64,000 bases of DNA from an uncultured Tateyamaria sp. (GTDB taxonomy: Bacteria; Pseudomonadota; Alphaproteobacteria; Rhodobacterales; Rhodobacteraceae): contig NZ_CANKXW010000009.1 of the NCBI RefSeq assembly GCF_947487805.1, forward strand, positions 62,001-126,000, written 5' to 3'. How positions within the stretch are numbered: the stretch's first letter is position 1; every line of letters starts with the position of its first letter. The translations under genes were made by a program, and so were the position numbers. The notes beneath the pieces were generated by a model that did no database searches, was not told the origin of the DNA, and worked only from the letters and a program-made list of their open reading frames with translations. Positions 9,672 to 18,490 of this stretch are shown piece after piece.

Positions 9672-10915
9672 GCGTCTTCGCGCAGGCGCGGCCTGGGTGC
9701 TGCCGCAGCTGTGGCGGTGCCCGCATGAAGATAGTCGCGCGTCAGCGGCACCGCATCCCGCTTATGCGCCAGTTGCAGGTGATAAACCCCCTGCATCTGG
9801 TGTTCAAAGGCGAGGATGCACACTGTCAGGTAGTAGCGGAACATGCGCACGAAACGGTCGTCATACATCTGCGACACCGCATCGATCTGTGCGTCAAAGC
9901 GGCTGCGCCAGTGGCGGATCGTCTTGGCATAGTGCAGCCGCCAGACCTCGATATCCGTTTGCCAAAGGCCTGACCGTTCCATCGCCGGGGCCAGTTCCGA
10001 CAGCGACGGGACATAGCCGCCGGGAAAGATGTATTTGTTGATCCAGGACGAATGCGCCATCGGCGGCGCGGACCGTCCTATCGTGTGGATCAGCGCGACA
10101 CCGTCGGCGTCCAAGAGCTCTGCCACCTTGTTGAAATAGGTGCCGAAATTGGGCACGCCCACATGTTCGAGCATGCCCACTGACACAATCCGGTCAAAGG
10201 TGCCGTTGGTGTGGCGGTAATCCTGAAGGTTGAACTGGATCCGGTCGGCAAGCCCTGCGGCCTCGGCCCGGCGCCGAGCGGTGGCCAACTGGTTTTCGCT
10301 CAACGTGATGCCCGTAACCTCACAGCCATAGTCCCGCGCCAGCGTCAACGCCATACCACCCCAGCCACAGCCGATGTCCAGCACCCGCATGCCTGGCTCC
10401 AGCCGCAGCTTGGCCGCGATATGCGCCTTTTTCGCAATCTGTGCCTCTTCCAGCGTCATGGCATCATCGCGGAAATAGGCGCAGGAATATTGCATGTCCT
10501 CGTCCAGAAACAACCGATAGAGATCGTCCGAGATGTCATAGTGATGCGCCACGTTCTGGCGCGACGCGCGCGGCGCGTTGTGCTGGATGAACCGGCGGGC
10601 GTGGAACCGCGCGCGGTTCGCCATCAAGAGCCAGGGCGGCAAATGCCCCTTGAACCGGTTGCGGATGATGACGGTCAGCACCTCGTCGAGGGTGCAGCTC
10701 TGCGGCGTGACGGTGCCGTCCATGTACCCTTCGCCCAGCCCCAGATCGGGGTTGAGGATGATCGCACGCACCGTGGCCGCCTCGGAGATATGCAAATGCG
10801 CCTGCGCGCCGGTGTCCGGGCCGTAATCGCGCGTCGTGCCGTCAGGATAGGTGATGCTCAGACGGTCCTCGACCATCATCCCGTTTAGAAAACGATCCAG
10901 CAGCTTGTCCCACAT
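9668..10915 (-). CDS. Cyclopropane-fatty-acyl-phospholipid synthase family methyltransferase
   Basis: A 415-residue SAM-dependent methyltransferase of the Cfa/mycolic-acid family. The N-terminal lipid-binding part spans about residues 1-115. The Rossmann core follows, with the SAM loop LDIGCGWGG at 179-187, and the family carries NVAHHYDISDDLY at about 121-133. Members methylenate or methylate unsaturated acyl chains of membrane phospholipids; alphaproteobacterial paralogues may make other methylated lipids, so I give no symbol. It is probably cytosolic and membrane-associated. The stop overlaps the HAD-like gene on the opposite strand by 4 bases. Confidence 0.9.
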   Translation of the reverse strand: MWDKLLDRFLNGMMVEDRLSITYPDGTTRDYGPDTGAQAHLHISEAATVRAIILNPDLGLGEGYMDGTVTPQSCTLDEVLTVIIRNRFKGHLPPWLLMANRARFHARRFIQHNAPRASRQNVAHHYDISDDLYRLFLDEDMQYSCAYFRDDAMTLEEAQIAKKAHIAAKLRLEPGMRVLDIGCGWGGMALTLARDYGCEVTGITLSENQLATARRRAEAAGLADRIQFNLQDYRHTNGTFDRIVSVGMLEHVGVPNFGTYFNKVAELLDADGVALIHTIGRSAPPMAHSSWINKYIFPGGYVPSLSELAPAMERSGLWQTDIEVWRLHYAKTIRHWRSRFDAQIDAVSQMYDDRFVRMFRYYLTVCILAFEHQMQGVYHLQLAHKRDAVPLTRDYLHAGTATAAAAPRPRLREDA

Positions 10916-10980
10916 ACAGTCACCCGTTCATGTTCACTCCCTTCATAAAATTGGGGGATCACATGGGCTTGCGTCAAGGG

Positions 10981-11745
10981 TCAGAGGTCTGGTGCGTCCA
11001 AATAAGCCCTCACGGTGCCTTCAAATGCACGTGGGTCGTCCGCATGGAGCCAATGTCCGGCCTTGGGGATCTTGGCAAAGCGCGCGGCGGGAAACAGGTG
11101 CCGGATCCGGTCGCGGTAGGTGCGCGCGACGTAATCGGACTGTCCGCCCGACAGGAACAGGGTGGGGCCCGCATAGGTGCTGTCCAGGTCGGGAAAATCC
11201 AGAATCGCGGGCATGTTGGCGGCCAGCGCGTCCAGATTGAGCCGCCAGCGTTTTTCTGCCACGTCCAGCGATTGGGTCAGAAAACTGCACAAGGCCGGGT
11301 CGACGCCCAGAGCGGCCAGTTGGTCATTGGCGTCCGACCGGCGGGTGACCGCGTCCAGATCGACCTGTCGCATGGCGTCGATGTACTGGATCTGGGTATG
11401 GGTGTAGCCCACCGGCGCGATGTCGCCGATCACCAGCCGGCGCAGCGTGTCGGGTCGCGTGAGCGCCAGCACCATTGCCGCCTTGCCCCCCATCGAGTGG
11501 CCCACAACATCCATGGGCGCACCCAGATGGTCGATCACCTGCGCCAGATCAGCGGCGAGGTCGGGATAGGTGTGGCTGTCCGCGCGGAAGCTGTGGCCAT
11601 GATTGCGCATGTCCACGGTGATCACCCGCCGGCTGTCCGAGAGCCGTTTGGCGATGACCCCCCAGTTGCGGCCCGACCCATAGAGGCCGTGGGCGATCAG
11701 GAGGGCGGGGCCGGGGCCGTCCCCGATTTCTGTGTAGGTCAACAT
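10981..11745 (-). CDS. Alpha/beta-fold esterase (YbfF type)
   Basis: A 254-residue alpha/beta hydrolase with the oxyanion HG motif at 19-20 and nucleophile elbow GHSMGG (S84). The late histidine lies in AGHWLHADDP near the C-terminus. The length and pattern match the YbfF esterase group acting on short acyl esters or acyl-CoA. I start at ATG 11745 (MLTYTEIG). The frame extends far upstream without a stop, but that part lies opposite the small membrane-protein gene at 11836 and reads as a shadow. The gene starts 90 bases from that divergent neighbour. Confidence 0.85.
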   Translation of the reverse strand: MLTYTEIGDGPGPALLIAHGLYGSGRNWGVIAKRLSDSRRVITVDMRNHGHSFRADSHTYPDLAADLAQVIDHLGAPMDVVGHSMGGKAAMVLALTRPDTLRRLVIGDIAPVGYTHTQIQYIDAMRQVDLDAVTRRSDANDQLAALGVDPALCSFLTQSLDVAEKRWRLNLDALAANMPAILDFPDLDSTYAGPTLFLSGGQSDYVARTYRDRIRHLFPAARFAKIPKAGHWLHADDPRAFEGTVRAYLDAPDL

Positions 11746-11835
11746 GGGCGCAGACTTAACCAACATCCCTTGCAGGCACCAGCGGCATTGCCGCAGGGAT
11801 TGAGTGTGGCCCGTGCGGCCGCTAAGACTGCGGCC

Positions 11836-12210
11836 ATGGAAACCCAAGCCAGCATACAGGCCCGCGCCGACCGGGTGCAGAGCGCGCTTGACGGCGCCTT
11901 TGGCGTCCGGGCCAAGACGCTGGACAAGGCCGTGCGCCGTGCCGGACGGCGGTTGCCGAAACGCCTGCGCGCGCAGGCGGCCAAGATCGTTCAGGCGCAG
12001 GCGCTGGGCGGGCACCCCAAGCTGATGCGGCAGGTCGATGGTGTAGCCCTGAGCGTGGCCGAGGAACAGATTGTCGAATGGCTGGACGGGATTGACCGGG
12101 CCGATCTGCGCAAGGGCATGTGGCTGGGTCTGGCCGGGTCCATCGCGTTCAACATCCTGTTGATCCTCGTGCTGTTCATCGTCTGGATGGTCTGGGCCGG
12201 GCAGGTCTGA
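11836..12210 (+). CDS. Small protein with C-terminal membrane anchor, unknown function
   Basis: A 124-residue protein. The first ~95 residues are basic and amphipathic (several Arg/Lys/Ala helices), and residues about 100-120 form one strong hydrophobic segment (SIAFNILLILVLFIVWMVW). This makes it a candidate tail-anchored inner-membrane protein with the bulk in the cytoplasm. I do not recognise a family. It is divergent from the esterase and ends at a strong bidirectional terminator shared with glyA. Confidence 0.65.
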   Translation: METQASIQARADRVQSALDGAFGVRAKTLDKAVRRAGRRLPKRLRAQAAKIVQAQALGGHPKLMRQVDGVALSVAEEQIVEWLDGIDRADLRKGMWLGLAGSIAFNILLILVLFIVWMVWAGQV

Positions 12211-12221
12211 GCGGGCATGAA

Positions 12222-12251
12222 AAAACCCGCAGGCCTGAGCCTGCGGGTTTT
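12222..12251. terminator. Bidirectional rho-independent terminator
   Basis: AAAACCCGCAGGC (12222-12234), loop CTGA, then GCCTGCGGGTTTT (12239-12251) form a perfect 13-bp stem flanked by A and T runs. It lies between the convergent small membrane-protein gene and glyA and should end both. Confidence 0.9.
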
Positions 12252-12265
12252 GGTTTGGTTCCGGA

Positions 12266-13561
12266 TCAGAGGCCGGGATAGAGCGGGAACTGACCGCAGA
12301 GTGCGGCCACTTCGGCGCGGACCTTGGCCTCGACCTCGGCATTGCCGTCCTCGCCATGGGCAGCCAGCCCGTCGACCACCTCGATGATCCAGTCGCCGAT
12401 CTGGCGGAACTCTGCCTCGCCAAAGCCCCGCGTGGTGCCCGCGGGCGAGCCGAGGCGGATGCCGCTGGTGATCGTGGGTTTTTCATCGTCGAACGGAACA
12501 CCGTTCTTGTTGCAGGTGATGTGCGCCCGGCCCAAGGCCTTTTCGGTCGCGTTGCCCTTGACCCCTTTGGGGCGCAGGTCGACCAACATCACGTGGGTGT
12601 CGGTGCCGCCGGTGACTGTACCAAGCCCGCCTTTCATCAGCTGATCGGCCAGCGCCTGGGCGTTCTTGATCACCTGCTGCTGGTAGGTTTTGAACGACGG
12701 CTCCAGCGCCTCGCCAAAGGCCACGGCCTTGGCCGCGATCACGTGCATCAGCGGGCCGCCTTGAATGCCGGGGAAGATGGCGGAGTTGAACTTCTTGGCC
12801 AGCGCCTCGTCATTGGTCAGGATCATGCCGCCGCGGGGGCCGCGCAGGGTCTTGTGCGTGGTGGTGGTGGCCACGTGCACATGCGGGAACGGGTTGGGGT
12901 ACTCGCCTGCGGCGATCAGCCCGGCAAAGTGCGCGACATCCGCCAGCACCCATGCGCCGACCTTGTCCGCGATCTCGCGGATGCGGGCAAAGTCGATGAC
13001 GCGCGGAATGGCAGAGCCACCGGCGATGATCATCTGAGGCTTATGCTCCAGCGCCAGTGCTTCGATCTGGTCATAGTCGATGTCCAGCGTGTCGCGGCGC
13101 ACGCCGTATTGCACGGCATTGAACCATTTGCCCGACTGGTTGGGGCGCGCGCCGTGGGTGAGGTGGCCACCGGCGTCGAGCGACATGCCGAGGATGGTAT
13201 CGCCGGGCTGCAACAGCGCCTGGAACACACCCTGGTTGGCCTGGCTGCCCGAGTTCGGCTGCACGTTGGCAAAGCCGCAATCAAACAGTTGCTTGGCCCG
13301 CTCGATGGCGAGATTCTCGGCCACGTCGACATATTGGCACCCGCCGTAGTAGCGGCGACCGGGATAGCCTTCGGCGTATTTGTTGGTCATGACCGACCCT
13401 TGCGCCTCGAGCACCGCCGCCGAGACGATGTTTTCGGACGCGATCAGCTCGATCTCGTCGCGCTGGCGGCCCAGCTCGTCGCGGATGGAGCCAAAGAGCT
13501 CCGGATCACGGTCTGCGAGGGACTGGGTGAAAAAACCGTCTGTGCGATGGGGCGCGTTCAT
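12266..13561 (-). CDS. glyA: Serine hydroxymethyltransferase
   Basis: A 431-residue PLP enzyme interconverting serine and glycine while charging tetrahydrofolate with a one-carbon unit. Typical segments are visible: [10 protein letters not shown] near residue 33, [21 protein letters not shown] and the PLP lysine region [14 protein letters not shown] start at ATG 13561, preceded on the minus strand by AGGAG. The frame is open upstream to about 13744, but that extension is not SHMT-like. A perfect palindrome sits 40 bases upstream and a strong terminator lies just after the stop. Confidence 0.97.
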   Translation of the reverse strand: MNAPHRTDGFFTQSLADRDPELFGSIRDELGRQRDEIELIASENIVSAAVLEAQGSVMTNKYAEGYPGRRYYGGCQYVDVAENLAIERAKQLFDCGFANVQPNSGSQANQGVFQALLQPGDTILGMSLDAGGHLTHGARPNQSGKWFNAVQYGVRRDTLDIDYDQIEALALEHKPQMIIAGGSAIPRVIDFARIREIADKVGAWVLADVAHFAGLIAAGEYPNPFPHVHVATTTTHKTLRGPRGGMILTNDEALAKKFNSAIFPGIQGGPLMHVIAAKAVAFGEALEPSFKTYQQQVIKNAQALADQLMKGGLGTVTGGTDTHVMLVDLRPKGVKGNATEKALGRAHITCNKNGVPFDDEKPTITSGIRLGSPAGTTRGFGEAEFRQIGDWIIEVVDGLAAHGEDGNAEVEAKVRAEVAALCGQFPLYPGL

Positions 13562-13600
13562 GGGCACTCTCCTGTGGATCGAGTCGGGGTCATCTGTGGG

Positions 13601-13620
13601 CCGTTTCCTATCGGAAACGG
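13601..13620. promoter_or_regulatory. Perfect 8-bp inverted repeat upstream of glyA
   Basis: CCGTTTCC (13601-13608), spacer TATC, GGAAACGG (13613-13620). It lies in the 172-base divergent gap between glyA and nadK, 40 bases before the glyA ATG. There is no T-run on either side, so an operator is more likely than a terminator. I do not know the binding protein. Confidence 0.5.
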
Positions 13621-13733
13621 TACGGATGGCAAAGGATGTAAAGCGACCAAACGACAGTTTGCTGCGGCAATGCTGGTAAGGGGCGAACATATATGGTTCT
13701 TTTGACGTCGAACGACCGCCATAGGAAACCTGC

Positions 13734-14495
13734 ATGCCGCTCAAGATCGCCTTTGCCGCCAGCCGCGCCCCCGTGGCCCAGACGGCGCGGGCCGCCCTTT
13801 TGGCCCGCTATGGCGATGTGCCGATGCCCGAGGCGGACGTTATCGTGGCGCTGGGCGGGGACGGATTCATGTTGCAGACCCTGCATAGTACCCAAGGACT
13901 GCCGGCTCCGGTTTACGGGATGAACCGCGGGACCATCGGGTTCCTGATGAATGAATACAGCGAATCGGGCCTTGAGGCGCGGCTGGAGGCGGCGGAGGAG
14001 GCGACGCTGAACCCGCTGTCGATGACGGCGTGGGACCGCGACGGGCGCGAACATCAGGCATTGGCGATCAACGAGGTGTCACTGCTGCGCGCGGGCCCGC
14101 AAGCGGCCAAGCTGCGGATCACGGTCGATGGCCGCCTGCGGATGGAGGAGCTGGTCTGCGACGGTGCGCTGGTGGCCACACCTGCGGGCTCCACCGCCTA
14201 CAATTATTCGGCCCACGGTCCCGTACTGCCCATCGGCTCTGACGTGCTGGCGCTGACGGCGGTGGCGGCCTTTCGTCCGCGCCGCTGGCGGGGGGCGCTG
14301 TTGCCCAAGATGGCGAAAGTCCGCTTTGACGTGCAGGAATTCGAGAAGCGCCCGGTGATGGCCGAGGCGGATTCGCGGTCCATCCGTTTTGTCACCTCGG
14401 TCGAGATCCAGTCCGAGCCATCAGTCGAACACCGCATCCTCTTTGATCCCGGTCACGGGCTTGAGGAGCGGTTGATTTCGGAACAGTTCACGTGA
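13734..14495 (+). CDS. nadK: NAD kinase
   Basis: A 253-residue cytosolic kinase phosphorylating NAD to NADP. The GGDG motif is at residues 41-44 ([10 protein letters not shown]), followed by [11 protein letters not shown] and the second conserved block [16 protein letters not shown]. The length matches compact alphaproteobacterial NadK. It is divergent from glyA. The next gene begins with GTG inside its stop codon (GTGA at 14492-14495), implying coupled translation. Confidence 0.96.
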   Translation: MPLKIAFAASRAPVAQTARAALLARYGDVPMPEADVIVALGGDGFMLQTLHSTQGLPAPVYGMNRGTIGFLMNEYSESGLEARLEAAEEATLNPLSMTAWDRDGREHQALAINEVSLLRAGPQAAKLRITVDGRLRMEELVCDGALVATPAGSTAYNYSAHGPVLPIGSDVLALTAVAAFRPRRWRGALLPKMAKVRFDVQEFEKRPVMAEADSRSIRFVTSVEIQSEPSVEHRILFDPGHGLEERLISEQFT

Positions 14496-15685
14496 CCCTG
14501 CGCGCTCCGGTGCCGCGCAGTCTCTGCACCGATTGCGGCGTGTCGCGGATGGCGGACCCGTCCGCCTGCGGCATGGCCTGCCAGTTCATCAAGCCCGATT
14601 ACCCCGGAATGGAACGTGTCGTGCACGGGCGCGCGCGGGGCGACGGGGATGAGCAGTTCTTTGGCCCCTTCGACGCGATGTACCGCGCCGCGCTGACCCC
14701 GGCGGTGCAAGGCGCGCAGTGGACGGGCATCACCACGGCACTGGCCGCCGACCTGTTGGCGCGGGGCAAGGTGGATGCGGTGCTTACCATGGTGCCGGAT
14801 CCGCATGACCGTTGGAAACCACAGCCCGCGCTGATCACCGAAGCCGCCGATATGGTGCGCGCGCGCGGCATGCGCATGGGCTATGCGCCCCTGCTGGCGC
14901 TGGTGGAGGACGCGCAGGCGGCGGGGTACACGCGCCTTGCCGTGGTGGGCATCCCCTGTCAGGTCTATGCGCTCCGGCGGCTCGAGGCGTCGCTGGGCTT
15001 CGACCGCATCTATGTCATCGGCACGCCCTGTTCCGACAACACCACGACCGAGAATTTCCACACGTTCCTGTCGCTGCTGGACGAAGCACCGGACACGATC
15101 AGCTATCTGGAGTTCCGCGCCGACTACAGGGTCGAGCTGCGCTTTGATGACGGTCGCACGCGGCTTATCCCGTTTCTCAGCTTGCCGATCTCTGACCTGC
15201 CGGGGGATTTCTTTCCGCTGACGTGTCGGACTTGCGTGGATTATACCAATACGCTGGCGGATATCACCGTGGGCTACATGGCAGGAGAGGGGGCGCAATG
15301 GCTGGTGGTGCGCAACGCGCGCGGGGCGGAAATGCTGGCGGGGCTGGGCGACCGGGTGGTGCTGTCCGCGCCGGGGTCGAAGGGAAAGCGGCATGCGGCG
15401 GTCAAGGGGTTCATCGCCAACACCGCGCGGGCGGCGGGTGGTCTGCCGCTGCGGCGGATGCCCGACTGGGTGCGCCCCATCGTCAGCTGGCTGCAACCGC
15501 GCACCGGTCCACGTGGCCTCGAATTTGCGCGCACGCGGGTCGAGATGAAAGCGGCGGAGACGATCCTGCACCTGCGACAGGCCATGCCCGCCAAGATGAA
15601 GAACATGATCCCCGACCACGTCTGGCGCATCGCGGCACCCTATGACCTGACCCCGCAGGACGGCGAAACGCCGCCCCGCGATTAA
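14492..15685 (+). CDS. FrhB/BciB-family iron-sulfur flavoprotein
   Basis: A 397-residue protein of the coenzyme F420 hydrogenase beta-subunit (FrhB) superfamily. N-terminal cysteines C12, C15, C26 and C30 (LCTDCG, ACGMAC), then [22 protein letters not shown] and [19 protein letters not shown] are the usual landmarks of iron-sulfur plus flavin binding. A homologue, BciB, reduces the 8-vinyl group of divinyl chlorophyllide using ferredoxin, and its size is the same. No photosynthesis genes are in this window, so I do not assign that role. GTG start, overlapping nadK by 4 bases. Confidence 0.75.
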   Translation: MTLRAPVPRSLCTDCGVSRMADPSACGMACQFIKPDYPGMERVVHGRARGDGDEQFFGPFDAMYRAALTPAVQGAQWTGITTALAADLLARGKVDAVLTMVPDPHDRWKPQPALITEAADMVRARGMRMGYAPLLALVEDAQAAGYTRLAVVGIPCQVYALRRLEASLGFDRIYVIGTPCSDNTTTENFHTFLSLLDEAPDTISYLEFRADYRVELRFDDGRTRLIPFLSLPISDLPGDFFPLTCRTCVDYTNTLADITVGYMAGEGAQWLVVRNARGAEMLAGLGDRVVLSAPGSKGKRHAAVKGFIANTARAAGGLPLRRMPDWVRPIVSWLQPRTGPRGLEFARTRVEMKAAETILHLRQAMPAKMKNMIPDHVWRIAAPYDLTPQDGETPPRD

Positions 15686-15693
15686 CCCAGAGA

Positions 15694-16251
15694 CTAACTT
15701 TGGGGTGTCAGGTAGGACCGCGCGATCTGCGCGGCCTGCGTCACGTCCAGCACCGGCGGCAACAGGGTCAGCGTGTCGCCGTCCCCATCCAGCAAGTGCA
15801 GGAAGCTGCCATGGGAATAGATCCAGCCATATTCCGGGTCCTGAAACAGCGGCTCCACCTCGACGCTGAAGGCGTCATAGGCGACCTGCAACGCCTGCGT
15901 ATCGCCAGTCAGCCCGATAAAATCCGGGTGGATCTCGGCGAGTGGCGCGCCCATTGTCTCGACCGTGTCCTGATCGGGCGCCACCGTTATCATCACCGGC
16001 GTCACGGCGATGCCGTCGGCGGCCAGATCGTCCACCACCTGTGCCATCAGCGGCAAGGCTGCTGAGCAGATGTTGAGACAATTGGCATAGCCAAAGAACA
16101 CCAGCTGCGCGCGCCCGTCCGGATCCGCCTGGGTCCGTGTCTGGCCGAACTGGTCAGTCAGGCTATAGGGCCCGCCGATCGCGACCGGAAACGGGCTTTG
16201 TGCGGCCGCGGGCATCGCGGCCAGACACAAAAGGGCCATCAAACGCCGCAT
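15694..16251 (-). CDS. SCO1/SenC-family copper chaperone
   Basis: A 185-residue exported thioredoxin-fold protein. The signal peptide is residues 1-17 (ending AAAQ). The copper-binding pair is C58 and C62 (CLNIC), and the third ligand is H147 (YSHGSF). SCO proteins deliver copper to the CuA site of cytochrome c oxidase or act as thiol reductases in the periplasm. It is the last gene of a three-gene minus-strand run with two other exported proteins (3-base gap to the previous stop), suggesting a shared role in metallation of a periplasmic or membrane enzyme. The oxidase genes are not here. Confidence 0.9.
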   Translation of the reverse strand: MRRLMALLCLAAMPAAAQSPFPVAIGGPYSLTDQFGQTRTQADPDGRAQLVFFGYANCLNICSAALPLMAQVVDDLAADGIAVTPVMITVAPDQDTVETMGAPLAEIHPDFIGLTGDTQALQVAYDAFSVEVEPLFQDPEYGWIYSHGSFLHLLDGDGDTLTLLPPVLDVTQAAQIARSYLTPQS

Positions 16252-16254
16252 GGT

Positions 16255-16815
16255 TCAGAAGTTCTCGGCGATGAACGTGGCGTCCTCTTCGAGGCCCAGA
16301 CCCAGATAGCCTTCGGTCGCGATGATCTCCTTGATGCGGGGATCACGGCGGAACCACGGGCCTTTGCCCTTGGCCTCGGGATGTTCCTTGGCCCAATTCT
16401 TGGTCCACTTGTTGGCCTTGATCTTGTCGGCACCGGCGGCCTGGATCGTCTGCAACAGATAGACGTTGTTGGCGCCCAGTTCCGGGTCATCCAGCATCAG
16501 ACCGTCCACCGTGACCTGCTGGCCGCAAAATGGCGCGAGTTCCACGGCGGCACCGGTAAAGGCCGGCTGGCTGTTCTTCATCGGCAGGACCAGAACACCG
16601 TCAGCGGCGCGCACGAGGCCCAGCTGTCGCTTGCCCGCGCCGCAATCGTCGGGGCAATCGCCCGTGAGCGTGCACAGCACATCCACAACCTCGGCGTCAA
16701 ACTTGGCAGGCACCTCGGCGTAAAGGTTCCAGCTGCGCGCCTCGGACCCTTCCGAGAAATCCTGCGCGGCGAGCGGGCTGGCCGCCATGGCCAGAATGGC
16801 AATCAGATGCTTCAT
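16255..16815 (-). CDS. Exported cysteine-containing protein of unknown function
   Basis: A 186-residue protein with a signal peptide (residues 1-17, cleavage after LAAQ). The mature part has four cysteines in the first half, including CTLTGDCPDDCG, then CGQQVTVDG. The C-terminal part is rich in Lys/Trp and contains EHPEAKGKGPWFRRDP. I do not recognise the family. It overlaps the upstream gene by 4 bases (ATGA) and is followed by the SCO gene after 3 bases, so the three are co-transcribed. A role in copper or heme-protein maturation follows from context only. Confidence 0.6.
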   Translation of the reverse strand: MKHLIAILAMAASPLAAQDFSEGSEARSWNLYAEVPAKFDAEVVDVLCTLTGDCPDDCGAGKRQLGLVRAADGVLVLPMKNSQPAFTGAAVELAPFCGQQVTVDGLMLDDPELGANNVYLLQTIQAAGADKIKANKWTKNWAKEHPEAKGKGPWFRRDPRIKEIIATEGYLGLGLEEDATFIAENF

Positions 16816-17264
16816 TTGTTCGGATCCGGAATAGAGAACGACGGCACGTTGCCGTAATCGTTGTGGTTCACATTGGTGATGTCCTGATCGGACACGACAT
16901 CGGACACGACGAGATAGTTCAGCCCGTCCCGTTCATAGAGCATTCCGTCTGCCTCGACCGTATGCGCGGCCAGCCGGAGCAGCGTGTCACCGCCTGCGGC
17001 CTGCGCGTCGTCCTCGACCTTGAGCACCATGTAGACCGTGCCGTCCTCGGCCAGCAGCCCGACCGGGATGCCGCCCGCGCTGCACCACAGGGCACATGTG
17101 TGATGGGCCGAGCCCACGACCGCGTCCGGGCTGCCCATGACGCCGGAGTAATAGCACCAGGTGTCGATGATTTCGCCGGTGACCTGCACCCGCGTGCCTT
17201 CGGCGGCATGTCCGGCCCCGGGCAGGGCCAGCGCGGCAAGGGCCGCAATGATCAAAGATCGCAT
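16812..17264 (-). CDS. Exported WCYYSG-type protein of unknown function
   Basis: A 150-residue protein with a signal peptide (residues 1-20, ending GHAA). The mature protein resembles a small OB-like beta domain with DTWCYYSG at about 35-42, then HHTCALWCSAGGIPVGLL. The three cysteines and paired histidines look like metal or heme ligands. I have no firm family name. It is the first gene of the run with the unknown at 16255 and the SCO protein. The promoter should lie in the 190-base divergent gap before 17455. Confidence 0.6.
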   Translation of the reverse strand: MRSLIIAALAALALPGAGHAAEGTRVQVTGEIIDTWCYYSGVMGSPDAVVGSAHHTCALWCSAGGIPVGLLAEDGTVYMVLKVEDDAQAAGGDTLLRLAAHTVEADGMLYERDGLNYLVVSDVVSDQDITNVNHNDYGNVPSFSIPDPNK

Positions 17265-17454
17265 TCGTCTGTGTCCTCGCTTCGTGATGACGTGACCCCA
17301 GCCTTGCGCAGGTCCGTGCCTGCGTCAAATCACGCTTTTGGTTTTCGTGCGATTCGTGATCGCTTGGCCTGTCCCGCGCACCATGCTAGTCTGGCGCCCA
17401 ACCAAAAGCAGGCGAAAACGCCGACCGCGCAGAACAGGCCCCGGCACCACAGGC

Positions 17455-18474
17455 ATGACAGCTCTCACCAAATACGACCGGCTCGAAGCGACGGGCCTGT
17501 GGCGTGCTAACCCCGACGCGCAGCGCCGCGAGGTGGTGGTGTCCATCGGCAACGCGACGCTGGTGATTTCGGATCTGAACGACCGCGCCATCACCCACTG
17601 GTCGCTGGCTGCGGTCGAACGCGCCGATACCCCTGCCGCGTCCGCAAATGCGTTGTTCCATCCCGACGGCGATCCCGGCGAGACGCTGGAACTGTCCCCC
17701 GACGAAGCCGAGATGATCACCGCCATCGACACGCTGCGCGACGCGGTGGCCCGCGCCCGCCCGCATCCCGGCCGCCTGCGCTGGCTGGGGGTGGGGCTGT
17801 CGATGGCGGCGGTGGCAGCATTGGGCGTGTTCTGGCTGCCCGGCGCGCTGGTCGATCACGCGATGCGCGTGGTTCCGGCCGTCAAACAGGCCGAGATCGG
17901 CGGCGCTCTGCTGGCCCGCATCACCCGCGTGTCGGGCGCACCCTGCCGGACGCCCGAGGCGCAGGGCGCGCTGACCGCGCTGGCCGGGCGCACGGGTGCG
18001 GCCCGCGTGATGATCCTGCCCGGGGGCGTGCGCGAGGCGCTGTCGCTGCCCGGAGGAACCGTGCTGCTGAACCGCGCGCTGGTCGAGGATTTCGAGGAAC
18101 CGGATGTGGCCGCGGGCTATGTGCTGGTCGAAGAGGTCCGCAGTACGCTGACCCCGCCGCTACGCGATCTGCTGGACCATGCAGGCACCCGCGCCACCGC
18201 CATGCTCCTGACCACGGGCGAAGTGCCCAGTGCCGCGCTTGACGCCTATACCGAGGCGCAGCTGTCCCGCCCCGTCACGGCCCTGTCGCCAGACATGGTG
18301 CTGCCCGCATTTGCCCAAGCCGAGGTGCGCAGCACGCCCTATGCCCGCGCGCGCGACATCTCGGGCGAGGAAACACTGGAACTGATCGAGGCGGACCCGA
18401 TGGCGCAAAGCGCGCCAAACCCGATCATGCCCGACCGGGATTGGCTGCAATTGCAAAGCATCTGCGAAGGCTGA
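17455..18474 (+). CDS. Membrane protein with degenerate M48-like domain
   Basis: A 339-residue protein. The cytosolic part is about 1-108, one transmembrane segment is about 110-128, and a C-terminal domain follows. That domain carries LPGGTVLLNRALVEDFEEP, like the strand-plus-helix preceding the active site of M48 peptidases (LPGG-V-VN-GLL---). Where M48 enzymes have HExxH, this protein has V225-E-E-V-R229, so the zinc ligands are lost. It is likely an inactive relative with a structural or sensory role. ATG 17455 is chosen as start; the frame is open upstream but lacks a convincing signal. The family assignment is by eye. Confidence 0.55.
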   Translation: MTALTKYDRLEATGLWRANPDAQRREVVVSIGNATLVISDLNDRAITHWSLAAVERADTPAASANALFHPDGDPGETLELSPDEAEMITAIDTLRDAVARARPHPGRLRWLGVGLSMAAVAALGVFWLPGALVDHAMRVVPAVKQAEIGGALLARITRVSGAPCRTPEAQGALTALAGRTGAARVMILPGGVREALSLPGGTVLLNRALVEDFEEPDVAAGYVLVEEVRSTLTPPLRDLLDHAGTRATAMLLTTGEVPSAALDAYTEAQLSRPVTALSPDMVLPAFAQAEVRSTPYARARDISGEETLELIEADPMAQSAPNPIMPDRDWLQLQSICEG

Positions 18475-18490
18475 GACCGCCAGCGCGGTG

